Shown: positions 1-8,567 of the stretch, one piece after another | How positions within the stretch are numbered: position 1 is the first letter of the stretch | How the letters are laid out: each line of letters opens with the position of its first letter | Source of the DNA: Prescottella agglutinans | GTDB taxonomy: Bacteria > Actinomycetota > Actinomycetes > Mycobacteriales > Mycobacteriaceae | Assembly: GCF_004011865.1 (NCBI RefSeq) | Contig: NZ_RKLP01000015.1 | Location: forward strand, 78,139-142,138 | Direction of reading: 5' to 3' | Length of the DNA stretch: 64,000 nt | Program-made: the position numbers and the translations under genes | The notes under the pieces: generated by a model | What the model was told of the DNA's origin: nothing | The model's input: the letters and a program-made list of their open reading frames with translations, nothing else | Databases searched by the model: none

Positions 1-2
1 AC

Positions 3-362
3 GAGGACAACCACCAGTACGTGGGCCTCATGGTCAACTTCGTCACCGGCGCGGCCAAGCTCGGCTTCTACGCCAAGTACCTCGGCGCGATCCGCTGGCT
101 GTTCCACGGCCAGTTCTCCGGTCAGGACGAATGGATGGTCCGGGTCACGGACGCGCCGCCGGAGAAGCTCTACCGACCCGACATCTCGCTCACCGCGTGG
201 CGCAACCTCGCGGAGGAGGAGTACGCGGAGAAGATCGCCGCGGCGGTGGCGCACACCCCGCAGCCGCCGGCCCGGCCCGTGCGCGAACGACGCCGAGCCA
301 CCCCCACCGCCGAATCGAACGGTGCCGCAGCGGCTCCGCGAACCCCGGCCGCTTCCGACTAG
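3..362 (+). CDS. Probable Rieske-type aromatic oxygenase alpha subunit, C-terminal fragment
   Basis: The reading frame is open from the left edge, so only the last 119 residues are present. The segment with QDEWM and LYRPDISLTAWR resembles the extreme C-terminus of the catalytic domain of Rieske non-heme iron ring-hydroxylating oxygenases. It is followed by a low-complexity Ala/Pro/Arg tail. The Rieske and iron-binding motifs would lie outside the window, so the call rests on this tail and on context: an extradiol dioxygenase, a ring-cleavage hydrolase, and a ferredoxin with its reductase follow on the same strand. If correct, the enzyme would hydroxylate the aromatic substrate that starts the pathway. 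The GTG at 21 is internal and not the start. Confidence 0.55.
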   Translation, partial: EDNHQYVGLMVNFVTGAAKLGFYAKYLGAIRWLFHGQFSGQDEWMVRVTDAPPEKLYRPDISLTAWRNLAEEEYAEKIAAAVAHTPQPPARPVRERRRATPTAESNGAAAAPRTPAASD

Positions 363-373
363 AGGAGAAGACG

Positions 374-490
374 ATGCTCAAGACTCTCGTCAGTGTGACG
401 TTCGGCGTGCTCCTGGCCGTCGGGGCACCGGTGGCCTGGCGCGCGATCGCCGCGCGCAGCAACACCCAGGTGCACCAGGTCAACTCGTGA
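374..490 (+). CDS. 38-aa single-span membrane peptide
   Basis: This short gene begins at an ATG 11 bases after the oxygenase stop and has a strong ribosome binding site (gaggagaag, 362-370). The peptide starts MLKTLVSVTFGVLLAVGAP, a hydrophobic stretch able to span the membrane or act as an uncleaved anchor, and ends in a short polar tail. Its TGA overlaps the GTG start of the M20-like gene (GTGA), so the two are probably translationally coupled. I do not recognise the family. Its place between the oxygenase and the next enzyme suggests a helper or membrane tether for the pathway, but that is inference. Confidence 0.6.
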   Translation: MLKTLVSVTFGVLLAVGAPVAWRAIAARSNTQVHQVNS

Positions 491-1857
491 CCGTAGACGC
501 CACCCCGCCCGTGCGGCCCGGCAGCCACGTCGACCCGCTCGCGGGTCTCGACGAGGAGCGGCGGCGCTGGACCGAGCGGGCGTGGGCGCGGGTGAACCGT
601 GAGCGGTTGCGGGACCTCACGGTGGGGTTGGTCGACATCGTCAGTCCCACCGGTGACGAGGCGCCGCTCGCCCGGCACATCACGGACACCCTCGCCGGTT
701 CCGGCGTCGAGGCGCACACGATGTACCTCGACGATCGGCAGGCGAACTCGTGGGCGCGGGTGCGCGGCGCCGGCACCGGCCCCGACCTGCTGCTGTACGC
801 GCCGATCGACACCGTCACGAGCGGCAACGCCGCGGAGGACGTGCCGTGGGCCGCGGAGACGCTGCGCCCGGACATGCGCGCCCACGCCGCCGTCGACGGC
901 GACTACGTGGTCGGCCTCGGGGCGTCGAATCCGAAGGGGCACGCGGCGTGCGTCATGGCGGCCGTGGAGGCGATCCGTGCCGCGGAGATCCCGCTGACCG
1001 GTGACCTCCTGGCCGGATTCGGGGCCGGCGGGATGCCCACCAATGCTCGTCCTGGCGTGGGTAATCCGCGGCTCAACACGGGGCAGGGCGTCGGCTGCTC
1101 GTTCCTGCTGGAGCAGGGGGTGTGGGCGGACTTCGCGGTGATCGCCAAGCCGGGATGGACCGTGTCGTGGGAGGAGGTCGGGCTCGCGTGGTTCGAGATC
1201 ACGGTGCACGGCAGCCACACCTACGTCGGTTCCCGGCACCGTCTGCCCTACCGGAACCCGGTCGCGCTGGCCGGGGAGGTCGCGGGGCGACTCGAGGACT
1301 GGTTTCCGGAGTACTCGACCCGCCACCGTGACGGCCTGGTGCTCCCGCAGGGCATGGTCGCGAACATCCGGGGCGGTTGGGAGCGCACCGCGTCCTTCAC
1401 GCCGGGGCAGGTGCGGATGATGGTCGACCTGCGGCTGAGTCCGCGGACCACGCCCACCGCGGCCAAGCGCGAACTGGTCGCCGTGGTCCGCGAGATCGCG
1501 GCGGACCTGGACGCGCGGATCGACGTCGAGCAGATCCTGGCGATACCGGGGGAGGCCTCGGACGAACAGATGTGGCTGTGCCGCAGTGCGATCGAGGCGT
1601 GGGAGGCGTTCGAGGGCGGGCCGCACCACGAGTTCCACGACGCCAGCGGCGCGACCGACGCCAACATCCTGCGCGGACGGGGCATCCCGACGGTACGCGT
1701 CGGAATGCCGAAGGTGGTCGACGCTCCGTTCGAGGTCGACTTCGCGATGGGGATGAACACCGTGGACCTGCGCGTGGCGGAGCGCCTCACGCGCTACCTG
1801 ATCCGGGTCGCGGTCGACACCGCGACCCGCTCGCTCGAGGAAGTGGGGATCGACTGA
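487..1857 (+). CDS. M20-fold amidohydrolase-like protein with substituted metal ligands
   Basis: The 456-aa product has the length and layout of ArgE/DapE/CPG2-type M20 metallohydrolases, with a GATDAN...GIPTVRVG segment near residues 388-407. The metal-site motifs are altered. The GHxD position reads APID (105-108), so the first His is Pro. The GxSDxKG position reads GASNPKG (145-151), so the bridging Asp is Asn. The catalytic EE position reads GAGGMP (179-184). The C-terminal His reads Asn in MGMNTVD (about 424). A di-zinc hydrolase with these changes would not be expected to work in the usual way. The GTG start overlaps the upstream stop, and the stop overlaps the next ATG. It could be a non-catalytic partner or have new chemistry. 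Confidence 0.85.
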   Translation: MTVDATPPVRPGSHVDPLAGLDEERRRWTERAWARVNRERLRDLTVGLVDIVSPTGDEAPLARHITDTLAGSGVEAHTMYLDDRQANSWARVRGAGTGPDLLLYAPIDTVTSGNAAEDVPWAAETLRPDMRAHAAVDGDYVVGLGASNPKGHAACVMAAVEAIRAAEIPLTGDLLAGFGAGGMPTNARPGVGNPRLNTGQGVGCSFLLEQGVWADFAVIAKPGWTVSWEEVGLAWFEITVHGSHTYVGSRHRLPYRNPVALAGEVAGRLEDWFPEYSTRHRDGLVLPQGMVANIRGGWERTASFTPGQVRMMVDLRLSPRTTPTAAKRELVAVVREIAADLDARIDVEQILAIPGEASDEQMWLCRSAIEAWEAFEGGPHHEFHDASGATDANILRGRGIPTVRVGMPKVVDAPFEVDFAMGMNTVDLRVAERLTRYLIRVAVDTATRSLEEVGID

Positions 1858-2849
1858 TGGCGAAGCTGGTGCTGGGGGTCGGTGCGTCGCACAGCACCCT
1901 CATGAACACGCACTGGGAGGAGACGACCCACAAGGCGGAGGCCGAGCGGTTCCGTGACGCGTTGGGTGCGGCCCGTGACCGTATCGTGGCCGCCCGGCCG
2001 GACGTGGTGATCCTTCTCGGCTCCAACCACTTCCGTGGATTCTGGCTCGACCTCATCCCGCCGTTCACGCTCGGGGTGGGCGAGTGCAACGCGAGTGGGG
2101 AATCCGGGACGCCGAAGGGCCCGCAGAACGTCGACGTCGAGTTCGCGCGCCACCTCGCCGATGAGGTGGTCGAGGGCGGTCGGTTCGATCTGGCGTTCTC
2201 GGCGCGTCTGCAGATCGATCACGGCCAGTCGCACGCGATCCAGTACCTGCTGGCGGGTCTCGACGTCCCGATCGTCCCGCTCGTGGTCAACGTGTTCGCG
2301 CCCCCGCTGCCGACGTTCGATCGGTGCGAGGGCCTCGCGCTCGCGCTCCGCGACGCGATCGCGTCGTACCCCGGCGACAAGCGGGTCGCCGTCATCGCCT
2401 CGGGCGGGCTGTCGCATCGGCTGCCGTGGCCGGACTGGCGTGACCCGCACGGCGAGGACGAGGACTTCATGGTGCAGGCCTGGCTCGACGGCCGCGAGAA
2501 CTGGTCCGACTACGACGCGCGCCGGCGGCAGATCATCCGGGCCGCCGAGGCCGCGATCTCACCGGAGTTCGACGACCGGATCCTCGACCTGTTCGCGGTC
2601 GGCAAGGCCGGCGAACTCGCGGGCTACACGAGCGCGGACATCGAGACCGAGGCGGGCAACGGTGCCCAGGAACTCCGCACGTGGCTGATGATGGCCGCGA
2701 TGATGGACTACATCCCCGCCGAACGGCTTGCCTACGAGGCTATTCCGGAATGGCTCACCGGAATGGGCGTCGTGGTCCTGGATCCCGCGGCGGCACCGGC
2801 GGCGCACGGACATTCACCTTCATCTCTTCTGCAAAGGACACACTCATGA
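1857..2849 (+). CDS. Extradiol catechol dioxygenase, LigB/MhpB type
   Basis: The 330-aa protein matches the class III extradiol dioxygenase family and looks closest to MhpB (2,3-dihydroxyphenylpropionate 1,2-dioxygenase). Recognisable elements are GASHST (His12), GSNHFRGFW followed by a PPF segment (His58), IDHG (His122) and SGGLSH (His187). DHG and GLSH match the catalytic and metal histidines of MhpB. It should open a catecholic ring next to the diol with Fe(II) and O2. The ATG overlaps the preceding TGA (ATGA), and the next gene overlaps in the same way, so this is a tight operon. The exact ring substrate cannot be read from sequence; a substituted catechol formed after the upstream oxygenase is expected. 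Confidence 0.88.
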   Translation: MAKLVLGVGASHSTLMNTHWEETTHKAEAERFRDALGAARDRIVAARPDVVILLGSNHFRGFWLDLIPPFTLGVGECNASGESGTPKGPQNVDVEFARHLADEVVEGGRFDLAFSARLQIDHGQSHAIQYLLAGLDVPIVPLVVNVFAPPLPTFDRCEGLALALRDAIASYPGDKRVAVIASGGLSHRLPWPDWRDPHGEDEDFMVQAWLDGRENWSDYDARRRQIIRAAEAAISPEFDDRILDLFAVGKAGELAGYTSADIETEAGNGAQELRTWLMMAAMMDYIPAERLAYEAIPEWLTGMGVVVLDPAAAPAAHGHSPSSLLQRTHS

Positions 2850-3718
2850 CAATCTGGAACGAACTGGCCGGCATCGACTTCGCGGTCAAGACCGTCGACG
2901 CCGCGGGCATCCCCACCCGATCGCTGCAGGCCGGATCCGGCGACGAGGCGGTGGTCTTCCTGCACGGCACCAGCGGTCACCTCGAGGCCTTCGCCCGGAA
3001 CATCGCGGTGCACGCCGAGCACTACGAGTGCCACGCGATCGACATGCTCGGGCACGGCTACACCGGAAAGCCGGACTACCCGTACGAGATTCCGCGCTAC
3101 GTCGAGCATCTCGTGAACTACCTCGACGCCGTCGGCCTGGAGAAGGTCCATCTGGTGGGCGAGTCGCTCGGTGGCTGGGTCGCCGCGCACCTGGCCAGCG
3201 AGCAGCCCGAGCGGGTGCTGTCGGTGCAACTGCTCGCGGCCGGCGGCACCGTGGCCAATCCGGAGATCATGGAGCGCATCCGCACCTCGACGGCCAGGGC
3301 GGTGCAGAGCGACGACGTCGAGCTGACCCGGGCGCGGCTGCGACTGCTCATGCACGACCCGGTCGACGCCACCGAGGAACTCGTCGAGGCGCGGCACCGG
3401 ATCTACCACCAGCCGGACTTCGTCGCGAACATCCACAACCTGCTGTCCCTGCAGGACATGGAGACCCGTCAGCGCAACCTGCTGCGGCCGGATCGGCTCG
3501 CCCGGATCCAGGCACCCACCCTGGTGGTATGGGGTCACGAGAACCCGTTCGGTGACGTGCCGGAGGCGAAGAAGATGGCGGAGGACATCCCGGGCGCGCA
3601 GTTGCAGCTCTACCCCGAGTGCGGGCACTGGCCGCAGCACGAGCAGGCGGCGCTGTACAACCCGCTGAGCCTCGAGTTCCTGGCGAAGGCGTCCGCGCAG
3701 GCGAGCAGCGTCGCCTGA
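2846..3718 (+). CDS. Meta-cleavage product hydrolase, MhpC/BphD-like alpha/beta hydrolase
   Basis: This 290-aa alpha/beta hydrolase follows the extradiol dioxygenase with an ATGA overlap, the usual arrangement for a C-C bond hydrolase acting on the ring-fission product. Visible motifs are the oxyanion HGTSG (40-44), the nucleophile elbow GESLGG (Ser107) and the catalytic His in CGHW (about 261). In MhpC-type enzymes the acid is the Asp of a GRxDRF segment; here the equivalent stretch reads GHENPFGD (about 230-237), with Asn at the expected position and an Asp four residues later. The enzyme may use a displaced acid or have altered activity. Overall length and the C-terminal pattern fit MCP hydrolases well. 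Confidence 0.85.
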   Translation: MTIWNELAGIDFAVKTVDAAGIPTRSLQAGSGDEAVVFLHGTSGHLEAFARNIAVHAEHYECHAIDMLGHGYTGKPDYPYEIPRYVEHLVNYLDAVGLEKVHLVGESLGGWVAAHLASEQPERVLSVQLLAAGGTVANPEIMERIRTSTARAVQSDDVELTRARLRLLMHDPVDATEELVEARHRIYHQPDFVANIHNLLSLQDMETRQRNLLRPDRLARIQAPTLVVWGHENPFGDVPEAKKMAEDIPGAQLQLYPECGHWPQHEQAALYNPLSLEFLAKASAQASSVA

Positions 3719-3741
3719 GTCGCCTTCCCGCCACCCCGTCG

Positions 3742-3778
3742 GTGAAGCCGGCCGCGCGTCCCGCGTGGCCGGCTTCAC
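3742..3778 (+). terminator. Stem-loop after the dioxygenase/hydrolase operon
   Basis: A perfect 12-bp inverted repeat (gtgaagccggcc at 3742-3753, ggccggcttcac at 3767-3778) with a 13-base loop lies between the hydrolase stop and the next start. There is no clear T tract, so it may be a weak terminator or mRNA stabiliser. Confidence 0.5.
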
Positions 3779-3799
3779 GCATCGAGAGGACCGTCCGTG

Positions 3800-4747
3800 A
3801 TGCGGATACTGCTGTTGGCGCCGGACGACCACGACGACCTGGGACGACACCTGCGCGGTGCGGTCCCGGAGGCCGAGGTGGTCCGACCGGTCACCCGTAC
3901 CCGGGCCGAGCTGCGTGCCCTGCTCCCCGGCGCCGACATCGTCGTCGGCGACTGGAGCGGTGAACTACCCTTGGGCGCAGCGGAAGCCGCGGTCGGCGGT
4001 CATCTGCGGCTCGTCCAGCAACCGGGGGTCGGCGTCAACTGGATCGACGTCGACGCGTGGCACCGCGCCGGGGTGCCGGTGGCCAACACCCCCGGGGCGA
4101 ACGCGGCCTCGGTGGCGGAGTGGGCCGTCGTCGCGGCCGCGAGCCTGAGCAGATCGATGGGCTGGGGGCACGACGAGATGCGCCGCGGGCAGTGGCCGCA
4201 GGAGCGGATCCTCGAGCGCGGCTGCCGCGACCTCGGCGATCGTCGGGTCGGGATAGTCGGGTTCGGTGACATCGGCAGGCGCTGTGCCGGACTGTTCGAG
4301 GCGTTCGGCTGCGAGGTCTCGTACACGGCGCAACGACCGAGAGCCGACGCGGCGGCCCGGTATCTCGAACTCGACGACCTGCTCGCCGTGTCGGACGTGC
4401 TGGTGCTCGCGGTTCCCCTGACGCCGGTGACCCGCGGGTTGATCGGTGCCCGCGAACTCGCGCGGTTGCCGGAGGACGCGATCGTCGTGAACGTCGCTCG
4501 CGGGTCGGTAGTCGACGAGTCGGCGCTGACCGTCGCGCTGCGGTCCGGGCGGCTGGGCGGTGCCGCGCTGGACGTCTTCGACGACGAACCGCTCGCACCG
4601 GACAGCGACCTGTGCCGGATCGACCGGGTCCTGCTCAGTCCGCACGTCGCCGGCGGCAGCGCCACCGCCCGCACGCGGATCTACGCGATGACAGCCCGCA
4701 ACGTGAGTCGGGTGTGCACGGGGCGCGCGCCCCGCTGGACCCTCTGA
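3800..4747 (+). CDS. D-isomer-specific 2-hydroxyacid dehydrogenase
   Basis: The 315-aa product is an NAD(P)-dependent D-2-hydroxyacid dehydrogenase of the phosphoglycerate dehydrogenase superfamily. The Rossmann motif GFGDIG is at 154-159. The catalytic triad is intact: Arg in NVARG (234), Glu in DDEPL (263) and His in SPHVAG (282). I chose the ATG at 3800 because gagagga (3784-3790) is well placed; a GTG one codon upstream is possible. It follows a stem-loop and precedes an importer, so it may have its own transcript. In a ring-degradation cluster it could act on a dihydrodiol-like or 2-oxo acid intermediate, but its substrate is unknown. A second family member lies at 23315-24220. Confidence 0.88.
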   Translation: MRILLLAPDDHDDLGRHLRGAVPEAEVVRPVTRTRAELRALLPGADIVVGDWSGELPLGAAEAAVGGHLRLVQQPGVGVNWIDVDAWHRAGVPVANTPGANAASVAEWAVVAAASLSRSMGWGHDEMRRGQWPQERILERGCRDLGDRRVGIVGFGDIGRRCAGLFEAFGCEVSYTAQRPRADAAARYLELDDLLAVSDVLVLAVPLTPVTRGLIGARELARLPEDAIVVNVARGSVVDESALTVALRSGRLGGAALDVFDDEPLAPDSDLCRIDRVLLSPHVAGGSATARTRIYAMTARNVSRVCTGRAPRWTL

Positions 4748-4864
4748 CGGAGCCCCCGAAGTCCGTCGTCCGGTCGGATCGGTACAGGTCAGCATGTTTC
4801 CCGCGCGTTTCCGAACGTGCGCCGCGTCGCGCTCGGATGTTGCGGCCACGTAAGTTCTCCGGCC

Positions 4865-4883
4865 CGGTCCGCACGGTGGACCG
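4865..4883. promoter_or_regulatory. Dyad CGGTCC-N7-GGACCG upstream of the importer
   Basis: A perfect 6-bp inverted repeat lies about 90 bases before the binding-protein gene, in the 226-bp gap 4748-4973. CGGTCC half-sites also occur near 8520, 10760 and 18703, next to other operons of this cluster. It may be an IclR-type operator, but a 6-mer alone is weak evidence in GC-rich DNA. A TAGGTT sequence at about 4913 could be a -10 element. Confidence 0.3.
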
Positions 4884-4973
4884 CGTTCGTTCTCGTCGCG
4901 ATTCGCCGCCGTTAGGTTTCTTCACCACGACCCCGCAAATGCGGCGCAGATCACAGAACGAAGGTGTGCACAC

Positions 4974-5950
4974 ATGGCCTGGCGATCGACATTCGGCAAG
5001 GTGACCCTTGCATCAGCAGCACTTGTTCTGACGGTGGCCGCGGGGGCGTGCAGCCGCCCCGCCACCCAGAGCACGGCCGACACCGGTGGCGGCCCCCTGC
5101 GGATCGCGGTCGGCATCGACGCGTCCTACGCCCCGTTCTTCGTCGCCGACCAGGAGGGGATGTTCGCGGACGAGGGCCTCGACGTCCAGCTGGTCCAGTT
5201 CGGCCGCGGCGGCGAGGCCGTGGACGCGCTGGCCACCGGACAGGTCCAGGTGGCAGGAAGCTCGGATACCACGACGATCGCGCAGTTGCGCCAGAATCCC
5301 TCGCTGCGGGCCATGTACTCGTACGAGGTGTCCGGCGACTACATCAAGGTCGTGTTGCGCAACGGGGTCGACTCCGCGACCGGCATCAAGAAGATGGGCA
5401 TCGTTCCGGGACTGAGCCAGATCTCGACGGACAAGTACCTCGAGGCCAACGGAATAGCCCCGGGCGCAGTCGCGATGGTGTCGGCGACGCCGACCGACAT
5501 GCCGGCGCTGCTCAGCCGCGGCGACATCGACGGATACGTGCTGTGGGAGCCGTGGCCGGCCACCGCGCTGTCGCAGGGCAGTGGGCACGTCGTCGCGGCC
5601 ACCGGCGACTACGACTGGTTCTACCACCACTGGGCCATCACGACGGCGCCGTGGCTGGACCAGAACGAGGACACCGCCCGCAAGATCGCGAAGGTGCTCG
5701 CCGAGGCGAGCGAACGGGTCGAGGCCGATCCGCAGGCGGCGGCCGTCGCGACCAAGAAGGCCGTCAACGTGGCCGAGGACCAGACCGTCACGGCAGTGAG
5801 CGAAATCGATTTCGGTGTCGAGAATCTCACCGAGAAGGACGTGGAGTCCGCACAGTCGATCGTCGACTTCTACAAGAAGATCGGCGTTCTCTCCGAGCAG
5901 CCCGACCTCACCTCGGCGATGCTGCTCGATTGGTACCAGGAGGACAAGCA

Positions 5951-5954
<4 letters not shown>
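4974..5954 (+). CDS. ABC importer substrate-binding lipoprotein, NMT1/SsuA family
   Basis: The 326-aa protein begins with a lipoprotein signal peptide (basic start, hydrophobic core, lipobox AGAC with Cys26). The mature part opens LRIAVGIDASYAPFFVADQEGMF, typical of NMT1/THI5, SsuA/TauA-type periplasmic binding proteins, the class that also includes PatD of the rhodococcal phthalate importer. It probably binds the organic acid substrate outside the membrane and delivers it to the permease two genes on. The stop overlaps the ATPase start (GTGA). A paralogue without adjacent transporter genes lies at 16800-17780 on the other strand and may use this same permease. The ligand cannot be deduced; an aromatic carboxylate is favoured by context. 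Confidence 0.88.
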
Positions 5955-6753
<799 letters not shown>

Positions 6754-6757
<4 letters not shown>

Positions 6758-7587
6758 CCGCCGTGGCCGAGACACCTGCCACCGTGCGCGCCGCCCGCAC
6801 GCCACGCACCCGCCGCCGCAGCGCCGGTGCGTCCGGCGCCGCCGTTCGCACCGCACTGTTGTGGATCGCGTCCGCCGTGATCGGCCTGGCGGTGTGGTCG
6901 TTCCTGGCCTGGTGGTATGGGCCGACGACGATCGCCTCGCCGGCCGAAGTATGGAAGGCCGCAACCGAACTGGCCGAGAGTGGGGTGCTGTGGACGTCGA
7001 TCTGGGCGTCGGCGCAGCGGATCCTCATCGGCTGGAGCCTCGGCGTCGTGATCGGCGCGCCGATCGGCATCCTCATGGGCCGGGTGAACATCGTGCGCCA
7101 GTTGCTCGACCCGTACATCGAGTTCTTCCGCTTCATCCCGCCGATCGCGTTCGTGACGCTCGCGGTGGTGTGGTTCGGCATCGGCGAGACCTCCAAGGTC
7201 GTGCTGATCTTCTACACCTCGGTCTTCATCGTCACCGTCAGCACGATCGCCGCCACCGTCGCGATCAGCGAGAACAAGCTGCAGGCCGCGACGAATCTGG
7301 GCGCGGGCAAGCTCCAGATCATGAAGACCGTCGTGCTGCCGTCGTCGGTGCCCGGCATCATCACCGGTGCCCGCCTCGCGATGGGCAACAGCTTCCTGAC
7401 GATCGTCTCCGCCGAGATCGTCGCCGCCGACCACGGCATCGGCTCCATGATCTGGCAGGCGCGCAACTACGGCCGCATCGACTGGACGTTCGTCGGCATC
7501 ATCGTGCTGGGCATCATGGGTTTCCTGTTCGACCGGATCCTGCGCCTGCTCTCGACGCGGTACCTCGCCCGGTACGGCGTCAAGTAG
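6754..7587 (+). CDS. ABC importer permease, SsuC/TauC type
   Basis: The 277-aa protein has an Arg-rich cytoplasmic start and about six hydrophobic segments. The binding-protein-dependent permease loop is visible around AATNLGAGKLQIMKTVVLPS, with the EAA-type Gly that contacts the ATPase. It overlaps the ATPase stop by four bases (ATGA). It forms the membrane channel of the NMT1-type importer, presumably as a homodimer. It is followed after 36 bases by the class II aldolase-type gene on the same strand. Confidence 0.92.
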
Positions 7588-7623
7588 ACCCGTTCATTCA
7601 TCCGTCGAATCTGAAGGGACGCA

Positions 7624-8406
7624 ATGACTCACGCACCCACCATCGCCGAGCTGGCCGGCATCCCCGGACGACCCGAGTCCGGCGACGTCGAGACCCAGCG
7701 CCGTCGTCGCAAGGTCGCGGTGATCGGCGGCTACCGGATCCTGTCGCGCTTCGGCCTCGACGAGGGCATCTCGGGGCACATCACCGCGCGCGACCCGGAG
7801 CGTCCCGACACGTTCTGGACGGCGCCGTTCGGCCGGCACTTCTCCCGCGTGACACCCGACGAACTGCTGCACGTCGACTCCGACGGCACCATCCTGTCGG
7901 GCGACGGGCCGCTCAACCGCGCCGCGTTCGTCATCCACTCCAAGGTGCACGAGGCGCGCCCGGACGTCGTGGGTGCCGTGCACGCACACGGACTGCAGGG
8001 CAAGGCGTTCTCGTCGCTGCACCGGTTGCTGAGCCCGATCACGCAGGACGCGTGTGCCTTCTACGAGGACCACTCGATCTACGACCAGTACCACGGCGTC
8101 GCACTCGACGAGGAGGAGGGACGGCGCATCGCGGCCGCGCTGGGGCCCAACAAGGCGGTGGTCCTCACGAACCACGGGCACCTGACGGTCGGCACGTCGG
8201 TCGAGAGTGCCGTGTGGTGGTACGTGTCGATGGAGCGGTCTATGCAGGCCGAACTGGCCGCGCGGGCGGCCGGTGATCCCGTCGCGCTGCAGCACGAGAT
8301 CGCCGCGCAGACGTACGAGGCCGTCGGCACCGAGAAGGTGGGGTGGTTCGCCTACTCGACCATCATCCAGAAGATCGCCGCGGAGGAGCCCGACATCTTC
8401 GGCTGA
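7624..8406 (+). CDS. Class II aldolase/adducin-family protein, possible aromatic acid decarboxylase
   Basis: The 260-aa product belongs to the fuculose-aldolase/adducin fold. It has GHITARDP near residue 57, a zinc-binding HAHG after HSKVHEARPDVVGAV, and a third His in TNHGHLTVG. The family includes sugar-phosphate aldolases but also 3,4-dihydroxyphthalate decarboxylases of phthalate degradation. Next to an organic-acid importer and an extradiol dioxygenase, a decarboxylase acting on a hydroxylated aromatic acid fits better than sugar metabolism. That choice is inference. The gene follows the permease by 36 bases and is closed by a strong hairpin, so it ends the importer operon. A second family member is at 22261-23016. 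Confidence 0.85.
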   Translation: MTHAPTIAELAGIPGRPESGDVETQRRRRKVAVIGGYRILSRFGLDEGISGHITARDPERPDTFWTAPFGRHFSRVTPDELLHVDSDGTILSGDGPLNRAAFVIHSKVHEARPDVVGAVHAHGLQGKAFSSLHRLLSPITQDACAFYEDHSIYDQYHGVALDEEEGRRIAAALGPNKAVVLTNHGHLTVGTSVESAVWWYVSMERSMQAELAARAAGDPVALQHEIAAQTYEAVGTEKVGWFAYSTIIQKIAAEEPDIFG

Positions 8407-8425
8407 CCCGCGGCACCTCCGTCAC

Positions 8426-8471
8426 GGCGGGCCCACCGGCAGACCTCTGCTCCGCCGGTGGGCCCGCCTTT
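8426..8471 (+). terminator. Strong rho-independent terminator
   Basis: A perfect 15-bp GC-rich stem (ggcgggcccaccggc at 8426-8440, gccggtgggcccgcc at 8454-8468) with a 13-base loop is followed by ttt. It ends the importer/aldolase operon. Confidence 0.85.
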
Positions 8472-8519
8472 CGGCGTGCCTGGACCCGGGCGCCCGAGTC
8501 CGAACGTAGTCTGCTGACT

Positions 8520-8560
8520 GGACCGGTTTCATATGTCAAGGGCGACAGCATTATTAGCGT
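8520..8560 (+). promoter_or_regulatory. Promoter/operator region of the ferredoxin reductase operon
   Basis: GGACCGGTTTCA (8520-8531) is an exact 12-base match, in inverted orientation, to 10754-10765 upstream of the IclR gene, and so is a candidate operator. Just downstream, ATGTCA (8533-8538), a 16-base spacer and TAGCGT (8555-8560) could be the -35 and -10. The ATG lies seven bases after TAGCGT with no Shine-Dalgarno, so a leaderless mRNA is likely. Confidence 0.4.
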
Positions 8561-8567
8561 TGTCGGC

